Of a DNA stretch of 64,000 bases, positions 25,229-34,857 are shown one piece after another. Every line of letters starts with the position of its first letter. Position 1 is the first letter of the stretch. Under the pieces are notes generated by a model. It worked only from the letters and a program-made list of their open reading frames with translations, was not told the origin of the DNA and made no database searches. The translations under genes and the position numbers were made by a program. The DNA is from Pyrinomonadaceae bacterium. Lineage in GTDB: Bacteria; Acidobacteriota; Blastocatellia; Pyrinomonadales; Pyrinomonadaceae. The stretch lies in contig JAHCHG010000012.1 in the NCBI GenBank assembly GCA_026129865.1, positions 1 through 64,000 on the forward strand. Reading direction: 5' to 3'.

Positions 25229-25684
25229 TCAATCCTCGTTCGCGATCGGCAATTCGATCGTCTCTTTTATCGTCTGCAAAACCACTGTCGTTTTTGTGGA
25301 GGCAACATTCGGTACATTTTTCAATTCGTCGCGAAGCAATTTCGAAAGCGCTTCCGTATCTTTAACGCGTACTTTCAAAAAATATGAATCTTCGCCCGCG
25401 ACGTCGTGAACTTCCAAAACTTCCGGAATTGCAGCAAGAAATTTATCCGTTTCACCGCAGCATTCATGAGTTCGCACGGCGATAAATGCCGTTAACCCGA
25501 AACCGACCGCGGACGGATCGATCTCAGCCGTATAGCCGGAAATTATCTTTCGCTCCTCAAGTTTTCTTATTCTTTCAAGCGTCGCCGACGGAGCAAGCCC
25601 GATCTGACGGGCGATCTCGGCGTTGCTCATTCTTGCGTCTTGCTGAAGATAATTCAGTATTTGCTTGTCAATTGCATCAATCAT
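25229..25684 (-). CDS. Lrp/AsnC family transcriptional regulator
   Basis: 151 residues. N-terminal helix-turn-helix ('DKQILNYLQQDARMSNAEIA', 'IGLAPSATLERIRKLEERKI') and C-terminal RAM/AsnC ligand domain ('GFGLTAFIAVRTHE', 'VHDVAGEDSYFLKVRVKDTE'). Lrp-type regulators sense small metabolites, usually amino acids. First gene of a two-gene unit with the EamA exporter, so it probably controls export; it may also act on the divergent aldehyde dehydrogenase gene at 25832. Confidence 0.95.
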   Translation of the reverse strand: MIDAIDKQILNYLQQDARMSNAEIARQIGLAPSATLERIRKLEERKIISGYTAEIDPSAVGFGLTAFIAVRTHECCGETDKFLAAIPEVLEVHDVAGEDSYFLKVRVKDTEALSKLLRDELKNVPNVASTKTTVVLQTIKETIELPIANED

Positions 25685-25831
25685 TCGCTATTTCCTCTCT
25701 TTGCGAGAATAATCAACGTATAAAATGATGTCAAGTATTTTTTACACTCCTTTCCGATTTGAACAATTTTTCCCAAAGGGCATACATTTATCGGATAATT
25801 TAGGATAATCTAGAATACGAGGTCACTTAAG

Positions 25832-27409
25832 ATGAGCGCAGTCCTGGAATTTCCGATTAAAAAAGACGAATTTACGACTTTTAACCCCGCGACGGGCAAA
25901 GAGATCGCGCGAATAAAGACTTTTTCGCCGGCGGAAGTTTTGGCAGCGGTGGAAGCTTCGCGCGCCGTTTGGCAGGTTTGGCGAATTACGCCTTTTGCCG
26001 AGCGCAGCCGGATCGTGATGCGGGCGCGGGAAATAATCCTTGAAGAAATGGACGAGATCGCGCGGCTGATCTCGGACGAAATGGGCAAACCGGTCGCCGA
26101 AGGGTATTCCGCCGAGATAGTGCCCGTGCTCGACCTGATGCAGTATTTTGCCCGAAAAACCGAAAAGCTTTTGAAACCGCGAAAGGTTGATATCGGTCTG
26201 CTTGGATTAATGGGGCGAACATCGAAGATCGTTTACCAGCCGCTCGGCGTTGTAGCAATCATTTCGCCTTGGAATTTCCCGTTTTCTATTCCGCTCGGCG
26301 AGGTCGTAATGGCGCTGATGGCTGGAAACACGGTCGTGTTAAAGCCGTCGGAGCTAACGCCGCTTGTCGGCAAAAAGATCGCTGAGATCTTCGAAAAAGC
26401 CGGTTTGCCGAAGGATGTTCTGCAGGTCGTAACCGGAGACGGGCGAACCGGCGCGGCGCTTGTCGACGCGGCGCCGGACAAAATTATGTTCACCGGAAGC
26501 GTTGAAACAGGCAAAAAGATCGCCGAAAATGCCGCGAAAAGTCTTACTCCGGTCGTTTTGGAACTCGGCGGCAAAGATCCGATGATCGTTTTCGCCGATG
26601 CCGATCTCGAAAAAGCTTCAAGCGCGGCGGTCTGGGGCGCGTTCACAAATTCCGGGCAGGCATGCTCTTCGGTTGAACGGCTTTATGTCGAACAAACGGT
26701 TGCAGCAAAATTTACCGAACTTGTTGTCAAAAAAACTCAAGCGCTGCGGCAAAGCGTCGGCAGCGAAGAAACCACGGACGTCGGTTCGATGATCACGGAA
26801 GATCAGCTTAAGATCGTCGAAGACCATGTGCGAGATTTTTTACTAAGCGGTGCCGAAATTTTGACCGGCGGAGAGCGCAATTCGAAGTTCGAAGGAACAT
26901 TTTTCGAACCGACCGTCATTACCGGCGCAGACAACTCGATGCGCGGAATGCGCGAAGAGACATTCGGTCCGACATTGCCGATAGCGGTTTTTGAAGATGA
27001 AAAAGAAGCGGTTTCGCTTGCGAACGACACTGATTTCGGTTTAACGGCGAGCGTCTGGACAGGCGACATTTCAAAAGGAAAGCGCGTCGCCGAAAAAATT
27101 CGCGCGGGAACGGTTACGGTCAACGAAGTGCTTTACACGCACGGGATCGGGCAAACGCCCTGGGGCGGATTTAAGAACTCGGGTTACGGTCGAACGCACG
27201 GGCTGGAAGGTTTGATGGAACTCGTCGCGCCGCAGCATATTCACGTGAACCGTTTCACTTTTGTCCCGGACGTTTGGTGGTTCGGATATTCAAAAAATGC
27301 GATAGAAACTTTCCGAACGATGGCGCGGACGTTTTCGAGCGGTTCCGTATTAAAATCAATAAAAATGATCCCGACGTTCCTGCGCCGTCTTCGTGAATTG
27401 ATGAAATAG
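25832..27409 (+). CDS. NAD(P)-dependent aldehyde dehydrogenase
   Basis: 525 residues, ALDH superfamily. 'PWNFPFSIPLGEVVMALMAG' and 'NTVVLKPSE' bind the cofactor; 'VMFTGSVETGKKI' type motif; catalytic Glu in 'LELGGKDPMIVFADAD' and catalytic Cys in 'FTNSGQACSSVERLYV'; 'EETFGPTLPIAVF' and 'PWGGFKNSGYGRTHG' near the end. It is closest in style to the succinate-semialdehyde/aliphatic ALDH group; the substrate is not determined. The C-terminal tail of about 60 residues ('WWFGYSKNAIETF...') extends beyond the standard domain and contains a short hydrophobic/basic stretch. Confidence 0.93.
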   Translation: MSAVLEFPIKKDEFTTFNPATGKEIARIKTFSPAEVLAAVEASRAVWQVWRITPFAERSRIVMRAREIILEEMDEIARLISDEMGKPVAEGYSAEIVPVLDLMQYFARKTEKLLKPRKVDIGLLGLMGRTSKIVYQPLGVVAIISPWNFPFSIPLGEVVMALMAGNTVVLKPSELTPLVGKKIAEIFEKAGLPKDVLQVVTGDGRTGAALVDAAPDKIMFTGSVETGKKIAENAAKSLTPVVLELGGKDPMIVFADADLEKASSAAVWGAFTNSGQACSSVERLYVEQTVAAKFTELVVKKTQALRQSVGSEETTDVGSMITEDQLKIVEDHVRDFLLSGAEILTGGERNSKFEGTFFEPTVITGADNSMRGMREETFGPTLPIAVFEDEKEAVSLANDTDFGLTASVWTGDISKGKRVAEKIRAGTVTVNEVLYTHGIGQTPWGGFKNSGYGRTHGLEGLMELVAPQHIHVNRFTFVPDVWWFGYSKNAIETFRTMARTFSSGSVLKSIKMIPTFLRRLRELMK

Positions 27410-27433
27410 TTAACTTTATATCCCCATTAAAAG

Positions 27434-28174
27434 ATGAAACGATGCCCAAAATGCAATAACACGTACACGGACGATTCTTTGAAGTTTTGTCTCACGGACG
27501 GAACGCCGCTCGATTCGATATTGGACGGCGATAAAACGATAGCATTTCCCGATGCGAGAACGATCGAAATGCCGGCGCCGGAACCAACGGCGCGCGGACG
27601 ATTTGCGGTTCCGACGCACGCTGCTGACGATTCCGTTCCCACCGTTTTTTCACCGGTAAAACAAGCCGCGGAACCCAAATCAGGCTCGAACAGGTTGATC
27701 GCCGGATTATTGATCTTGCTGATAATTGTTATACTGGCGGGCTTTACCGCGATCGGTGCCTATTTTTGGATGAAACCCGAGCCGGAACCAAATATTTCTG
27801 CAAAAGCGACACCGACCGTTTCGCCGACGCCGAACGAAGCTGAAGAATTAAAAAGAAAGCTTGCCGAACTCGAAAAACAAATAGCAGAACAAAAAAGCAC
27901 CAAAACGGAGACCACAACCCAGCCGAAAACGGTTATCGACAACGCCGGACGAACGGCACGGGCAAATTCGCCTGCGGACGGTTTTCTCGCGCTCAGAAGC
28001 GAACCGAACACGGAAACGGGAGTACGCCTCGCAAAGATCCCGCATGGAACTTCATTTACGGTAGTCGGCTGCCCGCGTCCGACGAATCCCGGAAAAATGC
28101 GCGGAAAATGGTGCCGCGTCATTTACGACGGCATTGACGGCTGGGCTTTCGATGCCTATATGAAGTTTGAATGA
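27434..28174 (+). CDS. Zinc-ribbon membrane protein with SH3-like domain
   Basis: 246 residues. Order: zinc ribbon 'MKRCPKCNNTYTDDSLKFCL' (two CxxC-type knuckles, the second degenerate), Pro/Ala-rich linker, one membrane helix (about 95-118, 'LILLIIVILAGFTAIGAYFW'), a short coiled coil ('EELKRKLAELEKQIAEQK'), then a bacterial SH3 domain ('FLALRSEPNTETGVRLAKIP' to 'GIDGWAFDAYM'). The SH3 part should lie outside the membrane and may bind peptidoglycan peptides. It follows the aldehyde dehydrogenase by 24 bp. Confidence 0.82.
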   Translation: MKRCPKCNNTYTDDSLKFCLTDGTPLDSILDGDKTIAFPDARTIEMPAPEPTARGRFAVPTHAADDSVPTVFSPVKQAAEPKSGSNRLIAGLLILLIIVILAGFTAIGAYFWMKPEPEPNISAKATPTVSPTPNEAEELKRKLAELEKQIAEQKSTKTETTTQPKTVIDNAGRTARANSPADGFLALRSEPNTETGVRLAKIPHGTSFTVVGCPRPTNPGKMRGKWCRVIYDGIDGWAFDAYMKFE

Positions 28175-28298
28175 TCGCGCCGGCGCAGATAAATTTACGT
28201 TTCATTTATCTTCAACTTGCGCATTAAATTATGCGGCTGAGCCGGTGTTTCTTCGAGTAAGCCGAGTTGTGCTAAGACTCTGCCGGAAGAGACTATCT

Positions 28299-29402
28299 TT
28301 AAAGTGATTGGTAGATATTTTTCAGGTTTTGCAAATGCGCCTTGATGCTGAAATTTTCCATAGCAAATTTGTAAGCCCGCTGCGAAAGTTCATTTCGCAA
28401 TTCCGCGGACTTCAACAGATACAGAATTTTTTCAGCGAGGATTTTGAAGTCCGTAACCGGAAAAGCCAGGGAATATTCGCCTCCGCCGGTCGCTTCGAGC
28501 AGCGGTTCGATATCGGACACGATCATCGGAACGCGCGCCAGCATTGCTTCAGAAACGGCGACGGGTAATCCTTCCTGCAGGGACGAAAAAACAAAGATGT
28601 CCATTGCGGCTAAAACGTCCGGAATATCTTTGCGTGCGCCGAGAAAATGAACGCGGTCGGCGATCCCGGCTGTTTTGCAAAAATTCACACATTCTTCAAA
28701 CCGATTTTCAGCGCCGGGCAGAACAGCGCCCGCGAAAATGCAGTGAACATTGTCCAATTCTGAAAAAACTTGGGGCAATGCGCGACAGAGCGTCATTTGA
28801 TCCTTTCTCGGGTCCGGATAAAAATTGCCGATCATTCCAACTATTAAATTGTCTTCCGCGATCCCAAGTTCTCCGTGAAGCGATCGCCCGGTCGGTTTCA
28901 GCCGTTCGGGATCAGCACCGTTATACAAAATTTGGAAAGACGAAGTGTCGAAACCGTCATTTTCTGCGTGCCATTTTTTCAAGCCGCGGCTGACCACGAG
29001 ATTTGCGTTCATACGCGGGATCAGAAAGTTAATCGCCCGCCGCGTTCGACGGTTCGGTGCCATTCCGCCTTGAAAACTCAACACGGTTTTTACATTTTTC
29101 AGTCCGAACGCAGCTGCATAAAGGTGAAGTCCGTCAACCGGCTGATAGCCGTGACAGATCTCAATTTGTTTTTCAATAATAATTTTGCGAAGTTTTATTG
29201 CGAAAAAGAGATCGAACGGAAGTCTTCGTCTAAGTTTGACAAAATCGACTCCCGACGCCTGAAATTCATTTTCCAAAGTTCCTCCGGCTGCGGTCGCAAG
29301 CGTCATTTCAAAACCTGCCGCCGCCGAATTTCGACAAACGTCGAGCGCCTGCATTTCCGCACCGCCGCGGCTCAAGCTGTCTAAAAGATGCAATACCTTC
29401 AC
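28299..29402 (-). CDS. Glycosyltransferase family 4
   Basis: 367 residues, GT-B fold. N-terminal 'VLHLLDSLSRGGAEMQALDV' is the acceptor-side glycine motif of GT4 enzymes; the C-terminal donor site shows 'VGMIGNFYPDPRKDQMTLCR', 'VHFLGARKDIPDVLAAMDIF' and 'VFSSLQEGLPVAVSEAMLA' (EGLPxxxxEAMA). Nucleotide-sugar dependent, cytoplasmic face. It is divergent from the GT2 gene at 29483 and marks one end of a surface polysaccharide cluster. Confidence 0.92.
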   Translation of the reverse strand: MKVLHLLDSLSRGGAEMQALDVCRNSAAAGFEMTLATAAGGTLENEFQASGVDFVKLRRRLPFDLFFAIKLRKIIIEKQIEICHGYQPVDGLHLYAAAFGLKNVKTVLSFQGGMAPNRRTRRAINFLIPRMNANLVVSRGLKKWHAENDGFDTSSFQILYNGADPERLKPTGRSLHGELGIAEDNLIVGMIGNFYPDPRKDQMTLCRALPQVFSELDNVHCIFAGAVLPGAENRFEECVNFCKTAGIADRVHFLGARKDIPDVLAAMDIFVFSSLQEGLPVAVSEAMLARVPMIVSDIEPLLEATGGGEYSLAFPVTDFKILAEKILYLLKSAELRNELSQRAYKFAMENFSIKAHLQNLKNIYQSL

Positions 29403-29482
29403 GCGTTAATAGTAATTCTTAATTGGTAAATGGTAGATTAATGGATAATTTGGATTTTTAGTTCTCCGTACTCCATTAAATC

Positions 29483-30424
29483 GTGTCTGAAATTTCCGTA
29501 CTGGTTCCGTCTTACAATCACGCAAAATTCGTCGAAGGAACGCTTCGATCGATCTTTGCACAAACGCGTAAACCGAAAAAACTGATTGTAATTGACGACG
29601 GTTCAAAAGACGAATCGGTCGCCGTGATCGAAAAAACTCTTTCCGATTGCCCTTTTGACTGTCAATTGATCGCGCGCGAGAACCGCGGTCTTTGCGCTAC
29701 GTTGAACGAGGGATTTTCGCTCGCTGAAGGTGAATTTTTCGCGTATCTGGGGTCGGACGATCTGTGGCTGAAAACGTTTTTGCAGGATAGAGTAGAACTT
29801 CTCGAAACCCGCCCCGGAGCTGCGCTCGCTTTTGGGCACGCGTTCGTCATCGACGAAAACGACGACATTACAGATAGAACCGACAATTGGACCGATTTTC
29901 CGGACGGCGACTTACTGCCGTCGCTGCTTCAAGGTGAGATCTTTTCAAGTCCGACGGTCGTTTACCGGCGATCGGCGCTGGAAAAATTCCGGTGGAATGA
30001 ACGATCGAAACTCGAGGATTACGAGATGTATCTGCAGCTTGCAACCCGTGGCGAGTTTGCGAAAAGCGACGCCGTTCTTTCCGCGTGGCGGCGGCACGGA
30101 GCAAATACAAGCGATAATTTTACCGAAATGATCGAAGAACAGATCGCCGCGCAGGAGCGGCATTCCGATGAATTGAATATCGATCGCGCCCAATTGAAAA
30201 AATACCGAGCGTCGCTTCTCTCCAACGCCGTATTTGAATTGATCAGAACCGGCAAGCGCGACCAGGCGCGCGAGATGTTGGCGAAAGCGCGCGAACTCGG
30301 ACTTTCGCCGCGCCAATCTGCTAAAATGCTTTTTCGTTTAGCCGTACCGGAGCGTTTGTTTCAATGGAACCGCCGGCGAAAGCGTCGAAACGCGGTTGAA
30401 AGATTCGGCAAACTCAATATCTGA
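29483..30424 (+). CDS. Glycosyltransferase family 2
   Basis: 313 residues, starting with GTG ('MSEISVLVPSYNHAKFVEGT'). GT-A fold: 'LIVIDDGSKDESVAVIEK', 'ENRGLCATLNEGFSLAEGEF', DxD-like 'YLGSDDLWL', and the late 'YEMYLQLATRGEFAKSDAVL'. The C-terminal 90 residues are helical and basic, as in O-antigen-type family 2 transferases. Its stop codon overlaps the start of the ABC permease (TGATG type), so it is translationally coupled to the exporter. Confidence 0.92.
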   Translation: MSEISVLVPSYNHAKFVEGTLRSIFAQTRKPKKLIVIDDGSKDESVAVIEKTLSDCPFDCQLIARENRGLCATLNEGFSLAEGEFFAYLGSDDLWLKTFLQDRVELLETRPGAALAFGHAFVIDENDDITDRTDNWTDFPDGDLLPSLLQGEIFSSPTVVYRRSALEKFRWNERSKLEDYEMYLQLATRGEFAKSDAVLSAWRRHGANTSDNFTEMIEEQIAAQERHSDELNIDRAQLKKYRASLLSNAVFELIRTGKRDQAREMLAKARELGLSPRQSAKMLFRLAVPERLFQWNRRRKRRNAVERFGKLNI

Positions 30425-31242
30425 TGCAGGAAATTACGATCATCAAACCCGAAACCTCGAGGTTTCAAATAGGTCTTAAAGATCTCTGGATCTATCGCGA
30501 ATTGCTTTATTTTATGACGCTTCGCGATCTGAAGATCCGTTACAAGCAAACGGCGATCGGCGTTTTTTGGGCGATACTGCAGCCGGTTTTAACGACCGCG
30601 ATCTTTACCGCTATCTTCACAAGCATTGCCCGGTTCGAATCGATCACAGTTCCTTATCCGCTTTTTGCATTGAGCGGAATTCTTATCTGGCTTTACGTCA
30701 ACACCTCGATCACGATGGCGAGCAACAGCCTTGTCGGCAATGCAAATCTCGTAACCAAGATCTATTTTCCGCGATTGATAGTGCCGCTGGCAGCGACGCT
30801 TTCCGGGCTTCTCGATCTGCTGATCGGCGTTTTTCTGCTTGTTCTTTTAATGCTCTGGTACGGCGCTGCGTTTTCGGCTCAAATGCTTCTCGCGCCTGTT
30901 TTTATTGGGCTCGGCGTAATTCTGGCGACGGCGATCGGGACATTTTTCGCCGCCGTAAATGTAAAATTTCGCGATGTAAAATTTGCGCTGCCGTTTGCGC
31001 TGCAGATCTGGATGTTTCTTTCGCCCGTTTTTTATCCGCTCGAGATCTTAAGCGAAAAATGGCGGCTTGTTTTTGCTTTCAATCCGTTGACCGGAATTCT
31101 ACTAGGCTTTCGTTCGTCGATGTTCGGAACGCCGTATGACTGGTTCGCGATCGGGATTTCGGCGGCGTTTACACTGATCCTTTTGATGTTCGGATTTTTC
31201 GTTTTCAAGAAAATGGAGAACGATTTTGCCGATCTGATCTGA
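30424..31242 (+). CDS. Polysaccharide ABC exporter permease (Wzm-like)
   Basis: 272 residues with six membrane helices. The N-terminal amphipathic 'IGLKDLWIYRELLYFMTLRD' and 'LKIRYKQTAIGVFWAILQPV' are the ABC-2 polysaccharide exporter signature; 'VNVKFRDVKFALPFALQIWM' and 'FLSPVFYPLEIL' are also typical. It overlaps the GT2 gene by 1 bp and is followed 19 bp later by the ATPase gene. Exports lipid-linked O-antigen or teichoic-acid-like glycans. Confidence 0.94.
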   Translation: MQEITIIKPETSRFQIGLKDLWIYRELLYFMTLRDLKIRYKQTAIGVFWAILQPVLTTAIFTAIFTSIARFESITVPYPLFALSGILIWLYVNTSITMASNSLVGNANLVTKIYFPRLIVPLAATLSGLLDLLIGVFLLVLLMLWYGAAFSAQMLLAPVFIGLGVILATAIGTFFAAVNVKFRDVKFALPFALQIWMFLSPVFYPLEILSEKWRLVFAFNPLTGILLGFRSSMFGTPYDWFAIGISAAFTLILLMFGFFVFKKMENDFADLI

Positions 31243-31261
31243 TCGGCGCGATCGTTAAATT

Positions 31262-32509
31262 ATGACCGTAATCAAGGTCGACAACGTTTCAAAGGTCTAT
31301 AAACTCGGCGGTCCGTCGCATAATTCGCTGCGCGACGCGCTCGCGTCGTTTGTCCGCAGCCCGCTCTCGCGCGGGGCTCGCGAGTCGATCGACGCGCTCA
31401 AAAGCGTCAGTTTCGACGTTTCCGAAGGCGAAACGCTCGGCATAATCGGCAACAACGGCGCGGGAAAATCGACGCTGTTGAAGATCCTTTCGCGAATAAC
31501 AAAACCGTCGGCGGGCGAGATAGAACTCCGCGGGCGAGTCGGTTCGCTGCTCGAGGTCGGGACGGGCTTTCACAGCGAACTTTCCGGACGCGAGAACATT
31601 TTTCTAAACGGCGCGATCCTCGGAATGAAACGTGCGGAGATCGAACAAAAATTTGACGAGATAGTCGCGTTTTCCGAAATCGGAAAGTTTCTTGACACTG
31701 CCGTAAAACATTACTCCAGCGGAATGTATATGCGGCTCGCATTTGCGGTTGCGGCGCATCTCGAGCCCGAAATTCTTATCGTCGATGAAGTTTTGGCGGT
31801 TGGCGACATGGCGTTTCAGAAAAAATGCCTGCGAAAAATGCGCGATATCGGCGAAACCGGTCGAACGGTTCTTTTTGTTTCGCACGATATGCAGTCGATC
31901 GGTCGCCTGTGCAGCCGGGTTATCTGGCTAAAGGACGGCGAGATCGTGCTCGACGGCGAAACGAACGAAGTGATCAGCGCTTATCGCACCGAACAATCCG
32001 AAACAGGTTCCGAGCGAATCTGGAGCGAAGGATCAAAACGTCCCGGAAATGATCTTGCAAAATTGTCAGCAGTGCGCGTGCTCGATAAAAACGGTGTTCC
32101 GGCGTCCGCGATCGATATTCGCGAACCGCTTTTCATAGAAATGGAGTACGAGATCTTGTCGGGCGAAAAGGTCGTCGTGCCGAATATTCATCTTTACAAC
32201 GATTTCGGCGTCTGCGTTTTTGTCAGTCACGATTGGCAAAGCGAATGGCGAACGAAACCGCGACCGCGCGGAACATATGTCAGCCGAATGAAGATTCCCG
32301 GCAATTTTCTCGCCGAAGGCGCATTTCTCGTTACCGTTGCCGCGTCGACCTATACGCCGATGGAAGTTCATTTTGTCGTCCGCGATGCGGTCTTGTTTCA
32401 CGTTGTCGATTCGATCGACGGCGAAACCGCCCGCGGCGATTATGCCGGCGTTTTGCCCGGCATCGTTCGTCCGATCCTCGAATGGGAAACGGAAATTTTA
32501 AACTCCTAG
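31262..32509 (+). CDS. Polysaccharide ABC exporter ATPase (Wzt-like) with carbohydrate-binding domain
   Basis: 415 residues. The ATPase domain has Walker A 'GIIGNNGAGKSTLLKILSRI', signature 'YSSGMYMRLAFAVAAHLEPE' and Walker B 'ILIVDEVLAVGD'. From about residue 245 a beta-sandwich C-terminal domain ('AVRVLDKNGVPASAIDIREP', 'HLYNDFGVCVFVSHDWQSEW') resembles the Wzt C-terminal domain that recognises the finished glycan chain end. The presence of this domain argues for chain-end-dependent export. It ends tail-to-tail with the methyltransferase gene (4-bp overlap). Confidence 0.94.
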   Translation: MTVIKVDNVSKVYKLGGPSHNSLRDALASFVRSPLSRGARESIDALKSVSFDVSEGETLGIIGNNGAGKSTLLKILSRITKPSAGEIELRGRVGSLLEVGTGFHSELSGRENIFLNGAILGMKRAEIEQKFDEIVAFSEIGKFLDTAVKHYSSGMYMRLAFAVAAHLEPEILIVDEVLAVGDMAFQKKCLRKMRDIGETGRTVLFVSHDMQSIGRLCSRVIWLKDGEIVLDGETNEVISAYRTEQSETGSERIWSEGSKRPGNDLAKLSAVRVLDKNGVPASAIDIREPLFIEMEYEILSGEKVVVPNIHLYNDFGVCVFVSHDWQSEWRTKPRPRGTYVSRMKIPGNFLAEGAFLVTVAASTYTPMEVHFVVRDAVLFHVVDSIDGETARGDYAGVLPGIVRPILEWETEILNS

Positions 32510-33489
32510 CTCTCCGATCTTTGAAGATAAAAGCACGCCTGGTCGCCCAGACCGGCATTATTTAGACGTTCTGCTTCGCGCTTCCAATTTTCAAACTGTT
32601 CGCGAGTGAAGATCGCGTTGTCAAAATTTTGGTCGAACCATTCCGGTTCGTTCATGGCAATGTCGCGTTTGTAATATTCGCTCGCCCAAAATTGAAACTC
32701 GGTCGAATCGTAAACGATCTTGCGCAGCTCAAAACCCGCGTCGCGCGCGATCGTCGAAAAACTCTTTTCCGTGTAAAGGAAGAGATGCCGCGGCGCGTCG
32801 AGCTGAACCCAATCTATTCCGTATTCTTCCCAAGCGGTGTTTACGACGGGAATGCGAATCAAACAGAATTTTCCCGGTTTAACAAGACGAAAAGCTTCCG
32901 CCAGCGAGGTACGCGGAACGGGCAGATGCTCGAACGAATGATGAAACATAACGAGGTCAAAGCCCGCGTCGATCTGGGCGAGATCCCTTTTCAACACACG
33001 AACTCCGTCCGGATAAACGATATCGCTGTCGATAAATGCATCGGCTCCGGTCAGGTTGCGAAAGCCGAAATAGCGCAGTACGCGAAGAAGACGACCGCCG
33101 CCGCAGCCGAAATCAAGTATTGCAGAATCAAAAGAAAGCCCGAGCAGCTCTTCGCGCAGCGACGCGGGAAAATGATCGTGAATCCACGATCTATTCTCGG
33201 AAACATATTTTCCGATCGGATCTTTGCCGTAAACCAGATACTTTCCGGCAAAACGCGCGGCGAGCCGGCGTTTGAAACTTGCAGCAAAATCAATATCTTC
33301 TGCGTTCCCGAGCGAGTAATATTCCGGCGGATAATATTTTGACAAATTCGGGATCTCGACGATCTGCAGGGTTCCGCAACTCGCGCATTCAACATAATCA
33401 AACCGGTCGCGCGTTCCAAACATCATTTCGCGAGCTTGATGAAGGCGATTTTTTTTGCTGTTTTTGCAAATTCGACACGATGACAGCAT
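32506..33489 (-). CDS. SAM-dependent methyltransferase with N-terminal zinc motif
   Basis: 327 residues from the ATG at 33489 (33510 possible). N-terminal Cys knuckles 'CRICKNS' and 'YVECASCGTLQIVEIP' as in sugar C-methyltransferases of the methyltransf_13/23 type; SAM site 'AILDFGCGGGRLLRVLRYFG'; 'FDLVMFHHSFEHLPVP'; 'APRHLFLYTEKSFSTIARDA'. Likely modifies a sugar of the polysaccharide made by the surrounding genes. It is on the opposite strand to the exporter. Confidence 0.87.
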   Translation of the reverse strand: MLSSCRICKNSKKNRLHQAREMMFGTRDRFDYVECASCGTLQIVEIPNLSKYYPPEYYSLGNAEDIDFAASFKRRLAARFAGKYLVYGKDPIGKYVSENRSWIHDHFPASLREELLGLSFDSAILDFGCGGGRLLRVLRYFGFRNLTGADAFIDSDIVYPDGVRVLKRDLAQIDAGFDLVMFHHSFEHLPVPRTSLAEAFRLVKPGKFCLIRIPVVNTAWEEYGIDWVQLDAPRHLFLYTEKSFSTIARDAGFELRKIVYDSTEFQFWASEYYKRDIAMNEPEWFDQNFDNAIFTREQFENWKREAERLNNAGLGDQACFYLQRSES

Positions 33490-33624
33490 ATTTATGAAAG
33501 GGTAGAACAATCTTCGTTTTTAGACGAATGCAGAACGATCGAGTTTTTTTCCGAACCGGGTTTGCCGCCGCCGGTCAATTACCGAAAATCATCGGTCGTC
33601 GACCAATTTTCTTACATTTCAATT

Positions 33625-34857
33625 ATGACGCGAAAATTTTTGTTTCATTTATTGGCGTCGCTCGCGGCTTTCCTGCTAATCGTCAGCCGCCGTCCGGATG
33701 CAATTCTGAACGCGCAATTTTGGGCGGAAGACGGTTTCAGATGGTTTGCCGACGCTTATAATCGCGGCGCGATCTATTCGCTGACAACGCCGGAAGCGGG
33801 CTATTTTCAGACAATTTCGCGAATAGTTGCGATCGTCGCCCAGCTTTTTCCGATGGAGCTAGCGCCGCTTATATTTAATCTTGCCGCGATCGCCGTCATG
33901 CTCGCGGTCGTAAATTTCATAATATCTTCGCGTTTGAGCGAAGCGGTCCCGAGCAGGTCTGTCCGCTGTTTGCTGGCTTTTATTTATATCGCGCTGCCGC
34001 ATAGTTTCGAAGTTCACGCCAATCTGACAAACGCGCAATGGCATCTGGCACTGCTGTCTGTTTTAATAATCATCGCGCCGCCGCCGGTAAGACGATCATG
34101 GAAATTCTTTGATATTTCGGCAATCGCACTGTCGTCCATCAGCGGTCCGTTTTGCCTGCTGCTGCTTCCCGTCGCGCTGATAAAAGCGGTGCTCCGACGG
34201 GATCTCCATTTTTTCACGATCGCAGGAATTTTAGCTGCGGGCGCGGCGATCCAAATTTTCGCACTTTTGACGAGCCATCGACCTACGTCGCAGCCGCTCG
34301 GCGCCGGGATCGGATTGTTCTTTAAGATTTTGGGCGGTCATCTCTTTGCCGGAGCGGTTATCGGCGAGCGAAATCTCTACCGGCTGATCGACCGCAATAT
34401 CTGGACGGTACTTCCTGCCGCGATCGCGGCGTTCGCAGGTACCGCGCTGATGATCTACGCGTTTATACAAGCACGGTTAAATCTTCGTCTTTTGATTTTT
34501 TTCTCGGCAATGATAGCGGCAGCGGCGCTTATTTCACCGGCTGCGTCGCGCGACGTTCCGCAATGGACAGTTTTATGGATGCCGGGAACCGGTGTTCGTT
34601 ATTGGATGATCCCGATCTTTACATTTTTCATTTGTTTGATATTTCTCGCGAAAAACGCGAATGTCAAAACGGTTCGATATCTTGCGTTCGCCTTGCTCTT
34701 TTTTTCGACCGTTGCGTTCGTTTCGGATTGGCGGCATCGTCCGTACAAAGATCTGAATTTTAGCGAATCTCTGCGCGAATTTGAAAAGCTTCCGTCAGGC
34801 GAAAAAATGGTGTTCCCGCTTAATCCCGAAGGAGAAATGGTTTTGGAGAAACGTTAA
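33625..34857 (+). CDS. Multi-spanning membrane protein of the polysaccharide cluster
   Basis: 410 residues from the ATG at 33625; an upstream start at 33562 adds polar residues. About ten to eleven hydrophobic segments. The first periplasmic loop 'ILNAQFWAEDGFRWFADAYN' followed by 'YFQTISRIVA' resembles the acidic 'WAEDG' loop of GT-C-type glycosyltransferases and related family proteins. No specific family assigned. It is directly adjacent to the next gene (ATG immediately after its stop), so it is part of the same transcript. Confidence 0.75.
   Translation: MTRKFLFHLLASLAAFLLIVSRRPDAILNAQFWAEDGFRWFADAYNRGAIYSLTTPEAGYFQTISRIVAIVAQLFPMELAPLIFNLAAIAVMLAVVNFIISSRLSEAVPSRSVRCLLAFIYIALPHSFEVHANLTNAQWHLALLSVLIIIAPPPVRRSWKFFDISAIALSSISGPFCLLLLPVALIKAVLRRDLHFFTIAGILAAGAAIQIFALLTSHRPTSQPLGAGIGLFFKILGGHLFAGAVIGERNLYRLIDRNIWTVLPAAIAAFAGTALMIYAFIQARLNLRLLIFFSAMIAAAALISPAASRDVPQWTVLWMPGTGVRYWMIPIFTFFICLIFLAKNANVKTVRYLAFALLFFSTVAFVSDWRHRPYKDLNFSESLREFEKLPSGEKMVFPLNPEGEMVLEKR

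Noticed and set aside
28189-28211. Terminator after the SH3 protein gene
   Set aside because: The GATAAAT/ATTTATC stem is AT-rich and is not followed by a T-run.
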